Source of the DNA: Azospirillum sp. TSA2s
GTDB lineage: Bacteria; Pseudomonadota; Alphaproteobacteria; Azospirillales; Azospirillaceae
Direction: 5' to 3'
Assembly: GCF_004923315.1 (NCBI RefSeq)
Contig: NZ_CP039648.1
Coordinates: forward strand, 1 to 64,000
DNA length: 64,000 nucleotides
This document shows, piece by piece, positions 51,901 to 60,365 of the stretch (the stretch's first letter is position 1; every line of letters starts with the position of its first letter). Position numbers and translations under genes: made by a program. The notes under the pieces are model-generated. The model searched no databases. It was not told where the DNA came from and was given only the letters and a program-made list of their open reading frames with translations.

Positions 51901-52536
51901 TCAGCGGACAGGGGAGGCGCCGGCCGCCCCCGCGGGGGCGCCGAGGGGCACTTCGACGCGGCGCAGGTCGCCGTCCACCAGTTCGAACAGGATGAGCGCC
52001 TTTGCGCCCGCGTCCTCCATCATGAACCGGATGCCGGACCCGAACAATGCGCCGCGCTGGGCCGCATCGCTGATCGGCAGGAAGCTGCGCAGCACCGCCG
52101 GATCGTAGAAGCGGAACAGGTAGGTCGCCCCCTTCGCGTCGTTGACGATGGTGAGCTTGCGGAAATGCCGGCGCACCATGTCGATGTCGCCGGCGGCCTG
52201 CACCAGGATGCCCCAGCCGCGGCCCCAGCCCTCCCCGACCAGCCAGTCGGCGACGGCGCCGCCGCGATCCAGCCGGACCAGATAGGGGGCCACCTCGGCC
52301 ATCTCGCTCGCGGTTTCGCCCTGGTAGAGGGCGCGCATCTCCGCCTCCTCCTCCCGCGCCAGCAGGCCGGGATAGAGGCCGGGGTCGCGTGCGGCGTCGA
52401 CGATCATGTAGAGACCGCGCTCCTCCCCATCCGATCCGCTCTCTCTCTCGCCCTGCGGCCACAGATGATGCGCGAGCCGGGCAACCACCTCCTGCGGGGT
52501 GCGGCGGGGGGATGGGCCTGTCATCGCCTGGTTCAT
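51901..52536 (-). CDS. DUF4123 protein, predicted T6SS effector chaperone
   Basis: This 211-residue soluble protein shows the DUF4123 pattern: LYMIVDAARDPGLYPGLL at the start, then APYLVRLDRGGAVADWLVGEGWGRGWGILVQA with the GxGxGxGI-like segment, HFRKLTIV, and FRFYDPAVLRSFLP. DUF4123 proteins (Tec/TEC adaptors) bind a cargo effector and load it on a cognate VgrG. The gene sits 22 bases after vgrG, as expected. No obvious cargo gene follows; the next gene is tagH. An ATG four codons in is an alternative start. Confidence 0.85.
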   Translation of the reverse strand: MNQAMTGPSPRRTPQEVVARLAHHLWPQGERESGSDGEERGLYMIVDAARDPGLYPGLLAREEEAEMRALYQGETASEMAEVAPYLVRLDRGGAVADWLVGEGWGRGWGILVQAAGDIDMVRRHFRKLTIVNDAKGATYLFRFYDPAVLRSFLPISDAAQRGALFGSGIRFMMEDAGAKALILFELVDGDLRRVEVPLGAPAGAAGASPVR

Positions 52537-52558
52537 GTCCGGTGGGTCATTTCTGGCA

Positions 52559-54622
52559 TCATTTCTGACAGATCTCGCACAGCGGCGTGTTGGACGCGGC
52601 AGCGTTGCGCATCACCATCGCCTGCGCCGCGGCCTTCGGGCTGTGACTTTGCGCCGCGCGCGGCAGCTTCGCCTTGGGCGGCGCCTTGATCGACCCGCCC
52701 TTGTCCTTGTCGGCAGGCGACGGCTTGTCGGGCTTCGCCGGGGCCGCGCTCAGCCCGTTGGCGGCACCGCCGCTGTTGATCAGCACCATGGTGCCGTTCA
52801 TCGAGATGCCGGCCGCGTTCAGCGTGATGAAGCTGCCGCCGACCTTGAGGGTCAGCGAGGCGCCGGCCTCCAGGCACAGGTTGGTCCCGGCATGGACTGC
52901 ATAGTTGGTGCCGACCTTGTCGTGCACATCGACACCGACGCTGCGCGACACGCCGCCGCCGATGGATTCCACATGGTCGCCGTCCACCGTGGCGTGGTGG
53001 TTCTTGCCCACCCACTCCCACAGGCCCCCGGCGACGTTCACATGCTGGCCCGACGCCACCGACGTCCGGCTGTCATGGCCGATGCGCAGGTCGTAGTCGC
53101 GCTGAGCATGGAGGAAGACCTGCTCCTTCCCCGCCTTGTCCTCGAAGCGGATCTCGTTGAAGCCGCGCCCACCGGGCGAACTGCGCGTCTTGATGCCTGA
53201 CCGCGTCTTGTGTTCGGGCAGGGCATAGGTCGGCAGCGCATCGGCGTTGTTGACCACGCCGATCACCATCGGCCGGTCGGGATCGCCATCGACGAAATCG
53301 ACCAGCACCTCCATGCCGACGCGCGGCACCGTCTGCATGCCCCACTGGTGCCCGGCCCAGCTCTGCGCCACCCGGATCCAACAGGAGCTTTTCTCGTCCG
53401 ACCGGCCGCGGCGGTCCCAATGGAACTGCACCATGATGCGGCCGAACTTGTCGGTGTAGATTTCCTCGCCCGCCGGCCCGACGACGAAGGCGGTCTGGAT
53501 GCCGCGCACCGACGGCTTCGGCGTCGACCGCGCCGGCCGCACCACCGATTTCGCCGGCAGGGCATGGAAGCTGTTGCCGTAGGAGGCCTTGCGCTTGTCG
53601 CCGGGCAGGAACCCTTCGTTGCAGGCGTCGAACTCCAACTCCGCCACCACGACCGGCTGGTTGTTCTCGGCAGCCGTCGGGTGGTCGGTCAGCGCGAAGG
53701 TCATGCCGGGATGCAGCGTGCGGCAGGCGCCGACGCCGCGCACCCCCTCCAGCCCGCGCTCCTCCGTCTCCATCCGGCGCCGCGCGAGCGTGGAGCCGGC
53801 ATCGCGCGTGGCGAAGCGGCCGGGATATTCGAACAGCTCGTATTTGGTGGACACCGGCACCTTGGCCACCGACGCCTCGCCGCTGTCGAGCGGCGTGCGC
53901 GGCGCCTGGAAATCATAATCCTTGGTGGCCCAGCGCCCCGACGCGATGGAATAGACCCGCTGCCACCGCTCGATCTGGTCGGCATATTGGCCGCTGGGGT
54001 TGAAGCGCAGCGTCGCCGCCGGCAGCTTGGCATAGCCGGCGGCACTGTCCGACAGGATCAGCTTGTGGCGATTGCGCTCATGCACGAAGTAATAATAGAT
54101 GCCCTCTTCTTCCAGCAGCCGGCTGACGAAGTCGAAATAGCTCTCGTTATACTGGACGCAATATTCGCGCGGCTGGTAGCTGCCGGTCAGGCTGCGGAAT
54201 TCGAAGTTGGAAAAGCCGAATTCATGGAAGATCGTCTCGACAATCTTCGGCACCGCCATCGGGCCGCCATTGCCCAGGCTGTGGAAGATACGGCAATCGC
54301 TGGTGTAGGACAGCAGCGACAGCCAGGGCACCACCTCGATCGTGTAATAGCGCTGGTCGCGCCCCACCGGCACGCCGACGCCGAGCGAGCGGGCGATGCC
54401 GTTGACGTAATGCCGCTCGCCGTCCAACTGGCGGAAGCCGATGTTGACGCTGTTGCCGACGATGACTTCCGGCGCCAGCGGTTCGATGGGGCCAAGCGCA
54501 TCGATGCGGTAGAGGAAGGGGCTGGACAGCGCCTCCCGCCCCTGGACCCGCTCCACCAGCAACACATCGGGGCCGGCCGGGGTTTCCAGCGACAGCAGGC
54601 GGTCATCCTGGACGAACTGCAT
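52559..54622 (-). CDS. vgrG: T6SS spike protein VgrG (TssI)
   Basis: This is a 687-residue trimeric spike. The gp27-like part begins MQFVQDDRLLSLETPAGPDV and contains REYCVQYNESYFDFVSRLLEEEGIYYYF. The gp5-like OB fold has IMVQFHWDRRG and CWIRVAQSWAGHQWG, followed by beta-helix repeats. The last 80 residues form a Lys/Pro/Ala-rich tail ending TPLCEICQK with a CxxC pair. This tail is too small to be a fused toxin and is more likely a PAAR or adaptor docking site. The ATG at 54622 overlaps the tagF stop; GAGGGGG precedes it. Confidence 0.95.
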   Translation of the reverse strand: MQFVQDDRLLSLETPAGPDVLLVERVQGREALSSPFLYRIDALGPIEPLAPEVIVGNSVNIGFRQLDGERHYVNGIARSLGVGVPVGRDQRYYTIEVVPWLSLLSYTSDCRIFHSLGNGGPMAVPKIVETIFHEFGFSNFEFRSLTGSYQPREYCVQYNESYFDFVSRLLEEEGIYYYFVHERNRHKLILSDSAAGYAKLPAATLRFNPSGQYADQIERWQRVYSIASGRWATKDYDFQAPRTPLDSGEASVAKVPVSTKYELFEYPGRFATRDAGSTLARRRMETEERGLEGVRGVGACRTLHPGMTFALTDHPTAAENNQPVVVAELEFDACNEGFLPGDKRKASYGNSFHALPAKSVVRPARSTPKPSVRGIQTAFVVGPAGEEIYTDKFGRIMVQFHWDRRGRSDEKSSCWIRVAQSWAGHQWGMQTVPRVGMEVLVDFVDGDPDRPMVIGVVNNADALPTYALPEHKTRSGIKTRSSPGGRGFNEIRFEDKAGKEQVFLHAQRDYDLRIGHDSRTSVASGQHVNVAGGLWEWVGKNHHATVDGDHVESIGGGVSRSVGVDVHDKVGTNYAVHAGTNLCLEAGASLTLKVGGSFITLNAAGISMNGTMVLINSGGAANGLSAAPAKPDKPSPADKDKGGSIKAPPKAKLPRAAQSHSPKAAAQAMVMRNAAASNTPLCEICQK

Positions 54623-55227
54623 CACGCCCCCTCCCCGGCCCGGCCGGTCAGGAATTCGGCGAAGCGAGCCGCGGGCGGCAGGCCGGCGCCGGTAAAGCCC
54701 TGCTCCGCCACGCCCTCCCCGCCCAGCGTCCACCAGCGGGCGGCGGCGGACGACGGCTGCCCGGAGACCTGCGGCACCGACAGGGCGCCGACGGAGCCGA
54801 CGAAGGCCTCGACATCCAGCGTGTGGGTCAGGGCGGACAGGGCCAACTCCTCCGCCGCCTCGAACCATGGGTCGTCGGTTTCGGCTCCGTCGGCGGAGTT
54901 GCCGGGCGCGAGCAGCGCCACCAGGGTCAGCGGGAAATGCCGGCCGGCCTTGTCGACGCTGGACATCATCACGCCGGCCGCCGCCTGCGGTCCGCACACG
55001 CCGGCCTCCAGCACGAAACGCCAGATCGGCGCGTTCAGGTAGCGGTCCATCCACCCCTCGCCCAGCGCCGCCCGGCTGGCCTGCAACCCGTCGAGCAGCC
55101 ACTCGTGCCACGGGTCGGCGAAGGTCCGCGGCAGTCCGCGCAGCAGGAAATCGCCGCGCGCCGGCAGTTTGCCGAAACAGCCCGCATGTCCCGTCACAGG
55201 CTGGCCCATCAAAGGCTGTCCGGGCAT
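54622..55227 (-). CDS. tagF: T6SS-associated protein TagF
   Basis: This 201-residue protein has the TagF/ImpM hallmarks GCFGKLPARGDFLLRGLP, WMDRYLNAPIWRFVLEAGVCG and MMSSVDKAGRHFPLTLVALL. TagF represses type VI assembly post-translationally, in parallel with the PpkA/FHA route. The preferred start is the ATG at 55227, with AAGGA six bases upstream inside the end of tssM. An ATG at 55209 overlapping the tssM stop is a second option. The stop overlaps the vgrG ATG. Confidence 0.9.
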   Translation of the reverse strand: MPGQPLMGQPVTGHAGCFGKLPARGDFLLRGLPRTFADPWHEWLLDGLQASRAALGEGWMDRYLNAPIWRFVLEAGVCGPQAAAGVMMSSVDKAGRHFPLTLVALLAPGNSADGAETDDPWFEAAEELALSALTHTLDVEAFVGSVGALSVPQVSGQPSSAAARWWTLGGEGVAEQGFTGAGLPPAARFAEFLTGRAGEGA

Positions 55228-58200
55228 CGGAAGTCCTTGAGGTCGCGGATCGAGAAGGGGTTGACGGCGCTGGTCATGCGCACGTCGAACCCGGCCGACT
55301 TGCCGGCGGCGCCGAAGCTCAGCGGGATGCGGTCGGGCACCGCCCCCTTGCGGCCGCGGTTGGCGTCCAGCGTGCGGAACCACGCCCAGCTTCCGCTGCG
55401 CTGGGTCATCTCCGGCGGTTCGGTCGGCTGCCCGGTGAAGGTCACGCGCAGGTCGCCCGCCCCGCCCGGCTTCGGCCATTGCAGCCCCTGCGCCAGCGTG
55501 GCGTTGCGGGCGAAGGTCAGGCGCTGGCCGTCGATGTCCAGATCGACCTGCTCCACCCCCGGACCGAGATAGGTCGGGCGCAGTTCGAAGCGCAGCGACG
55601 GCGCCCGGCCCCCGTCGGGGAAGAAGGCGTCGCGGATCGCCGCCGCATGCTGGAAGGCCGGCAGGACGGACGCCGGGATACCGAGGTCGGCGGCCGACGG
55701 CTGCCAGCGCCAGGGCTCCTTGGTCGTGTCGACGAACGGCCGCAGCCGGTTGGTGAAGAAGGCGTCGATCAGCCCGCCGGGCGCGAACATCCGGGCGAAA
55801 TCATCCATGCCGACATCGGCCGAGGCGCCCTTGACGAAGGGATAGCGGTTGTCGAGCGCGCGCCGGCACCAGGGCACGACCGTGCTCTGCCATTCCGCGT
55901 TGATCTGCGAGCGTGCGCCGCTCAGCGTCCGCGCCGTGCCCTGCTCCACCAGTTCCTCGGTCCAGCGGCGGACCGGCTGGGGGAAATAGCCGACATCGGT
56001 GGCCAGCTTCTGGAACACCTCGCCGCCGCCGTTGGCCGCCAGATCGAACAGCTTCTGCCCGCCGCCGGAGCCGAGCGACAGCCGCGCCAGCACGGCATGC
56101 ACGGCCTCCAGCTGGCGCAGCAGTTCCTCCAGCCGGGCGTTGCCGCTGTTGCGGGTGAAGTCGTTCAGCGGGCGGAAGCGGTCGTCGACCATCTGCGTGA
56201 CCAGCTTCGCCACGCCGCTGTCGGCCGCAGCCGCGGCAACCGCCGCCACCGCGGGCGAGGCGCCGGCCGGCGCCTCCGGCACGCGCTGCAGCGTCGTCTC
56301 GTTCGCCACCGCCGTCAGCAGCTTCTGCAAGGGAGAGCTGCGGCCGGACAGGATGTTGACCTCCTCGGCCAGCGCCTGCGGGTTGGCGGCCGGCACCAGG
56401 GTGATGTCGTTGAGCAGCGCGTCCCAGCGGCCGGCGTAATCGCGCAGGTAAAGCGTCAGCGCCGCCGTCTCAAGTTCCGGACCGGCTTCCTCCCCGCGCG
56501 GGGGCCCCAGCAGCCAGCTGAGGTCGCGCACCGAGCGCGCCGCGCCGGGCAGGCCCGGCAGCATGACGGAGGTGAAGCCTTGCAGGGTATAGAAGCCGGG
56601 AACGCCGTCGCTGAGGCGCGCACCGGAGGACCGGCGGAACACCCGGTCGCCTTCCGGACCCGCCTGCTCCGACGGACGCCAGTCCTGCAGCTTGCGCGCC
56701 GCCTCGCCGTCACGCACGACGGCATAGGCGCGGGCGGCCAGCGGCGTGCGGGCCAGCACCTCGCGCGCCTGCCGGATCAGTTCGGCATCCAGGTTGGCCT
56801 TCGGCAGGCCGGCGGGGGCGGACAGCCCGGCGTCGATGTGACCGAGGATCGCCTTGGTCTCGTCCTCGCCCGGCGGGGGCGAGACGCGGCGCAGCCAGCC
56901 GACGGTCCAGCCCTTCACCTCGTCGCCGTTGACCGGACCGGCGCCGCCCAGCGTCAGGTAGAGGCGCAGCAGGGCCTCCACCGCCGGCGCGTCGTCGGCC
57001 ATCAGCCGGTCGCGCAGGTCACGCTGCACCCGCACCAGCAGGCGCGGCATCAGCAGGCCGTTGACCGCGCGGCGATAGAGCGTGTCGCCGGCTTCCTCCA
57101 GCTTGTCGCCCTGGTAGAGACCGAAATCGAGCGCCAGCTTCTGCTTCAGCGCCAGCGTGTCATGGCCGGCCGGCAGGGCGCGCAGTTCGTTCAGCACCGG
57201 CCACACGCGGCGGATGTCGTCGTCGGCGACGGTGCCGGCGGCCAGCGCCTCCGCCTTCGGCCGATAGGCGTCGACCGCCTGCTGTTCACGGTCGATCAGC
57301 CCGGCATTGCCGAGATAGCTGGCGACCCAGGCGGCGGTCGCGGCGGTGGTGACCAGCCCGAACAGGCTGTAGGCGATGCGCGGGATCCAGATGCGCCGCC
57401 GTTCCGCCGCCGGGTCGAAGCCGACCATGTTGGCCTCGCGGAACACCAGATCGTTCAGCAGGCCTCCCAGGAAATAGCTGCGCTGCTGTCCCGCGGCGAC
57501 GGCGCCGCCGCGGAAGGGGGCCGCCGGCAGGCCGAAGCTCTCGGCCAGCCCGCCGATCAGCCGGTCGATCTGCGTGCCTTCCTGGGTGCCGCTGGTGAAA
57601 TAGATGCCGCGCAGCCGCAGCGCCGGCTCGTACCGGTTTGCCTTGAAGGCGGCGGACACGAAGTCGAGCAGCGGTTCCTTCAAGGAGGCGAGCTGCGACG
57701 GGAAAGCGAAGATGGCGCCGCGGCGCTCCTGCGCATGTTCCTGCTGGATGCGGTCGACGGCGCGGGCGGACAGCCGGCCGGCGATGCCGTCCAGCTCGCT
57801 GCCCAGCGTCGCCATGCCGGCATCGCCCAGCTCGCTTTCGGCCGCCGGCAGGGTGACGCCGACGATCTGCCGGCGTTCGTCGCGGTTCAGGTCGTGGAAG
57901 AACTCGTTGAAGCCGGCGATCAGGTCGGCCTTGGTCAGCAGCAGATAGACCGGCGCCTTGACCTTGAGCGTCTCGTACAGCTCGCGCAGGCGGCGGCGGA
58001 TGGCGGCGGCATGCTGCGCCCGCTCCTCCGGTCCGGCGGCGGCCAGGTCGGGGACCGCCATCGCCACCAGCACGCCGTTGATCGGCTGGCGCGACCGCGC
58101 ATCCTTAAGCAGCTTCAGGAAGGCGCCCCAGCCGGTCTGGTCGACCGTCTCGTGGCTGTCCTGGGTGGTGTAGCGCCCGGCGGTGTCGAGGAAGATCGCC

Positions 58201-58718
58201 TCGTCGGCGAACCACCAGTCGCATTGGCGGGTGCCGCCGATACCCTTCAGCGGCTTGCCCCCGGTCTGGTCGGCCAGCGGGAAGTTTAGGCCGCTCTTCA
58301 GCAGCGCCGTGGTCTTGCCGGCGCCCGGCGGGCCGATGATGACGTACCAGGGCGTGCTGTAGAGATAGCCGTCGCCCAGGCCCCGCTGCTTGCGTCCGGC
58401 CTTCAGCAGGGCGAGGGATTCGGCGAAGGTCTTGCGCAGGCCGGCGACCTCGTCGGCCTGGTCCACCGCCGCCATGCGCGCCGCGTCGGGACCGCCCGTC
58501 AGCTCCGCCGTCATCCGCTCCTCGGCCTTGGCGTCGCGGCGTTTCAGCAGGATCATCACGATGGCGAGGATCGGGAAGGGCACGGCCGCGGCGACCGCTA
58601 GCCAGGGCATGTCCAGACCGGCGAGCGGCGCCAGCAGCGCGATCAGCGCCGCGGCGATCACCGCGCCGATGAGGCCCAACACTGCGCGGGAGAGCAAGAT
58701 GGCGGTCAGCCGACTCAT
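55209..58718 (-). CDS. tssM: T6SS membrane complex protein TssM (IcmF)
   Basis: This 1169-residue inner-membrane protein has two helices at the N-terminus (about 8-58). A cytoplasmic NTPase-like domain follows with Walker A GPPGAGKTTALLKSG. A third helix lies near 430-455 (YSLFGLVTTAATAAWVASYL), and a large periplasmic part follows. The intact Walker A suggests nucleotide binding. The C-terminal region, with FELRPTYLGPGVEQVDLDIDGQR, matches the end of IcmF-family proteins. The ATG at 58718 precedes MSRLTAILLSRAVLG. TssM spans the inner membrane with TssL and reaches TssJ at the outer membrane. A TssJ lipoprotein is not encoded here. Confidence 0.93.
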   Translation of the reverse strand: MSRLTAILLSRAVLGLIGAVIAAALIALLAPLAGLDMPWLAVAAAVPFPILAIVMILLKRRDAKAEERMTAELTGGPDAARMAAVDQADEVAGLRKTFAESLALLKAGRKQRGLGDGYLYSTPWYVIIGPPGAGKTTALLKSGLNFPLADQTGGKPLKGIGGTRQCDWWFADEAIFLDTAGRYTTQDSHETVDQTGWGAFLKLLKDARSRQPINGVLVAMAVPDLAAAGPEERAQHAAAIRRRLRELYETLKVKAPVYLLLTKADLIAGFNEFFHDLNRDERRQIVGVTLPAAESELGDAGMATLGSELDGIAGRLSARAVDRIQQEHAQERRGAIFAFPSQLASLKEPLLDFVSAAFKANRYEPALRLRGIYFTSGTQEGTQIDRLIGGLAESFGLPAAPFRGGAVAAGQQRSYFLGGLLNDLVFREANMVGFDPAAERRRIWIPRIAYSLFGLVTTAATAAWVASYLGNAGLIDREQQAVDAYRPKAEALAAGTVADDDIRRVWPVLNELRALPAGHDTLALKQKLALDFGLYQGDKLEEAGDTLYRRAVNGLLMPRLLVRVQRDLRDRLMADDAPAVEALLRLYLTLGGAGPVNGDEVKGWTVGWLRRVSPPPGEDETKAILGHIDAGLSAPAGLPKANLDAELIRQAREVLARTPLAARAYAVVRDGEAARKLQDWRPSEQAGPEGDRVFRRSSGARLSDGVPGFYTLQGFTSVMLPGLPGAARSVRDLSWLLGPPRGEEAGPELETAALTLYLRDYAGRWDALLNDITLVPAANPQALAEEVNILSGRSSPLQKLLTAVANETTLQRVPEAPAGASPAVAAVAAAAADSGVAKLVTQMVDDRFRPLNDFTRNSGNARLEELLRQLEAVHAVLARLSLGSGGGQKLFDLAANGGGEVFQKLATDVGYFPQPVRRWTEELVEQGTARTLSGARSQINAEWQSTVVPWCRRALDNRYPFVKGASADVGMDDFARMFAPGGLIDAFFTNRLRPFVDTTKEPWRWQPSAADLGIPASVLPAFQHAAAIRDAFFPDGGRAPSLRFELRPTYLGPGVEQVDLDIDGQRLTFARNATLAQGLQWPKPGGAGDLRVTFTGQPTEPPEMTQRSGSWAWFRTLDANRGRKGAVPDRIPLSFGAAGKSAGFDVRMTSAVNPFSIRDLKDFRCPDSL

Positions 58719-58810
58719 TCCGATACCCCTGTCCCTGATCTTCTTGCGGCGTCATCGCCTTTCGGCGCCTCTGCCGGCCGCTGGCACCGCCCCCGGCGGG
58801 GCGGTTCCGC

Positions 58811-60202
58811 TCATTTCTTGAGGATGATGTCGATCCGGCGGTTCGCAGCCCGGCCCTCGGGCGTGTCGTTGGACGCCACCGGCTCGGTATCGGACTTGCC
58901 CTCCGCCTTCAGGCGGGACTTGTCGGCGAACAGCGGATCGAACTCCGCCATCACCGATTCGGCGCGGGCCTTCGACAGGTGCCAGTTCGAGGGGAAGCGC
59001 AGACGTCCGCCGCCGGTCATCGGCACATTGTCGGTGTGGCCGGTGATCAGCACCGCGCCCGGCTCCTCCGCGACGGCGCGGCCGACGCGCAGGACCGATC
59101 CCCGCACCTTGTCGTTCAAAGTGGCGCTGCCGCTGGCGAACAGGGTGGTGCCGCGCATGCGCACGGTGACCGACAGCGCGTCCTCCGTCACCTCGACCAG
59201 TCCCTCGGCGATCTCCGGCTCCAGGAATTTGCGCACACGCTGGACCTGGGTCGTCGGCGGCGGGGGCGGCGGGGCGATCTGCGGCGGGGGCGGCGCCTCT
59301 TCCGCCAGCTTGACCGGGGCGGGCGCCTCGATCACCACGCCGCCGTGCGGCGGCAGCCCGGCCAAGCCGGCGAACAGCCGGTCGGACGCGCCGTTCAGCA
59401 GGAAGCTCAAGGCCAGGAACAGCAGCAGCAGGAACAGCGCCGTGCCGGCGCCGGTCACCCAGACCGGCAGCGAACTGCGCGGCGGCCGGTATTCCATCGC
59501 CATCGCCGCCGCGTTCGGGCAGAGGATGCGGTCGGCGTAGCCGCGTTGCTTGACCAGGATGTTGTAGACGTCTTCGCGGATGCGGGCGTGCTCGGTGTCC
59601 TGGCGCCCGCCGACGCGGTAGCGGCCACGGAAGCCCAGCGACAGGCAGAGATACATCAGTTCCAGCAGATCGCCGTACTTGCCCGGATCCTGGCGGGCGG
59701 AAGCGAGACGCTCATAGAACTGCTCACCGCCGACGACGTTCTTGTGGAACATGCTGGTGACGTTCTGGCGCGTCCAGGAACTTTGGCTGCCCCAGGGGGA
59801 ATTCAGCACGATGTCGTCGATCAGCGCGCAGAGCACATAGTGCGCCGTCGCCTGGGTCGCCCCATCCATGCCGGACGCCGTCACCCATTTCTTGAAGTCG
59901 CCGAGGGCGCCGATCACGCGCTGGCGCAGCGACTCAAGGTCCGGCACGCCGCCGATGTCGTTCAGCCGCGCCGCCAGAAGCAGCACCGGCGAGGCGGCGG
60001 CGGCCAGCGGCGATCGCGCGGCGAAGATCGCCGCCAGCGCCGGGCCGGAAACCCCGACCGCCGATGCCCGCGACGCGAAAACCGCCTCCCCGCCGGCTGA
60101 ACCGTCCGACGCGGCCGGCCGCCGGCCGCCCGGCGTCGGCATCAGGACCGTGCGTTCCGATTCCGGTCCGGGCGTGCCGCCAAACTGATCGCCGCCTTGC
60201 AT
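58811..60202 (-). CDS. tssL: T6SS TssL (DotU) with C-terminal OmpA-like domain
   Basis: This is a 463-residue protein. The DotU domain (about 55-255) contains QATAHYVLCALIDDIVLNSPWG and LLELMYLCLSLGFRGRYR, then one membrane helix (GTALFLLLLFLALSFLL). A proline-rich spacer (about 300-325) leads to a complete OmpA-like peptidoglycan-binding domain with LITGHTDNVPM and RAANRRIDII. The added domain would anchor the complex to the cell wall, as in other extended TssL proteins. The ATG at 60202 is used; the upstream in-frame stretch is intergenic. Confidence 0.93.
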   Translation of the reverse strand: MQGGDQFGGTPGPESERTVLMPTPGGRRPAASDGSAGGEAVFASRASAVGVSGPALAAIFAARSPLAAAASPVLLLAARLNDIGGVPDLESLRQRVIGALGDFKKWVTASGMDGATQATAHYVLCALIDDIVLNSPWGSQSSWTRQNVTSMFHKNVVGGEQFYERLASARQDPGKYGDLLELMYLCLSLGFRGRYRVGGRQDTEHARIREDVYNILVKQRGYADRILCPNAAAMAMEYRPPRSSLPVWVTGAGTALFLLLLFLALSFLLNGASDRLFAGLAGLPPHGGVVIEAPAPVKLAEEAPPPPQIAPPPPPPTTQVQRVRKFLEPEIAEGLVEVTEDALSVTVRMRGTTLFASGSATLNDKVRGSVLRVGRAVAEEPGAVLITGHTDNVPMTGGGRLRFPSNWHLSKARAESVMAEFDPLFADKSRLKAEGKSDTEPVASNDTPEGRAANRRIDIILKK

Positions 60203-60365
60203 GTCCACCCCAATCCCCGCGCCGTTCCCGAAACGGACCGGTCCATCATTTCCAAACACTGTGAACGAACCAATCGACGTTAATCTACCCATTTCTGGCT
60301 GGGGATTTTGGGCGGCGTCGCAACGGTCGGCCCCGTGGCGGCGTTCCGCCCCCGCCCCACCCGCC

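Noticed and set aside
52559..54622. Evolved VgrG with a fused toxin domain
   Set aside because: The extension after the beta-helix is only about 80 residues, Lys/Pro-rich, without an enzymatic motif.
54867..58289. Very long open frame on the plus strand opposite tssM (over 1100 codons)
   Set aside because: It is a GC-rich shadow: composition is Arg/Gly/Ala/Gln/His-rich with no family motif, and tssM on the other strand has clear domains.
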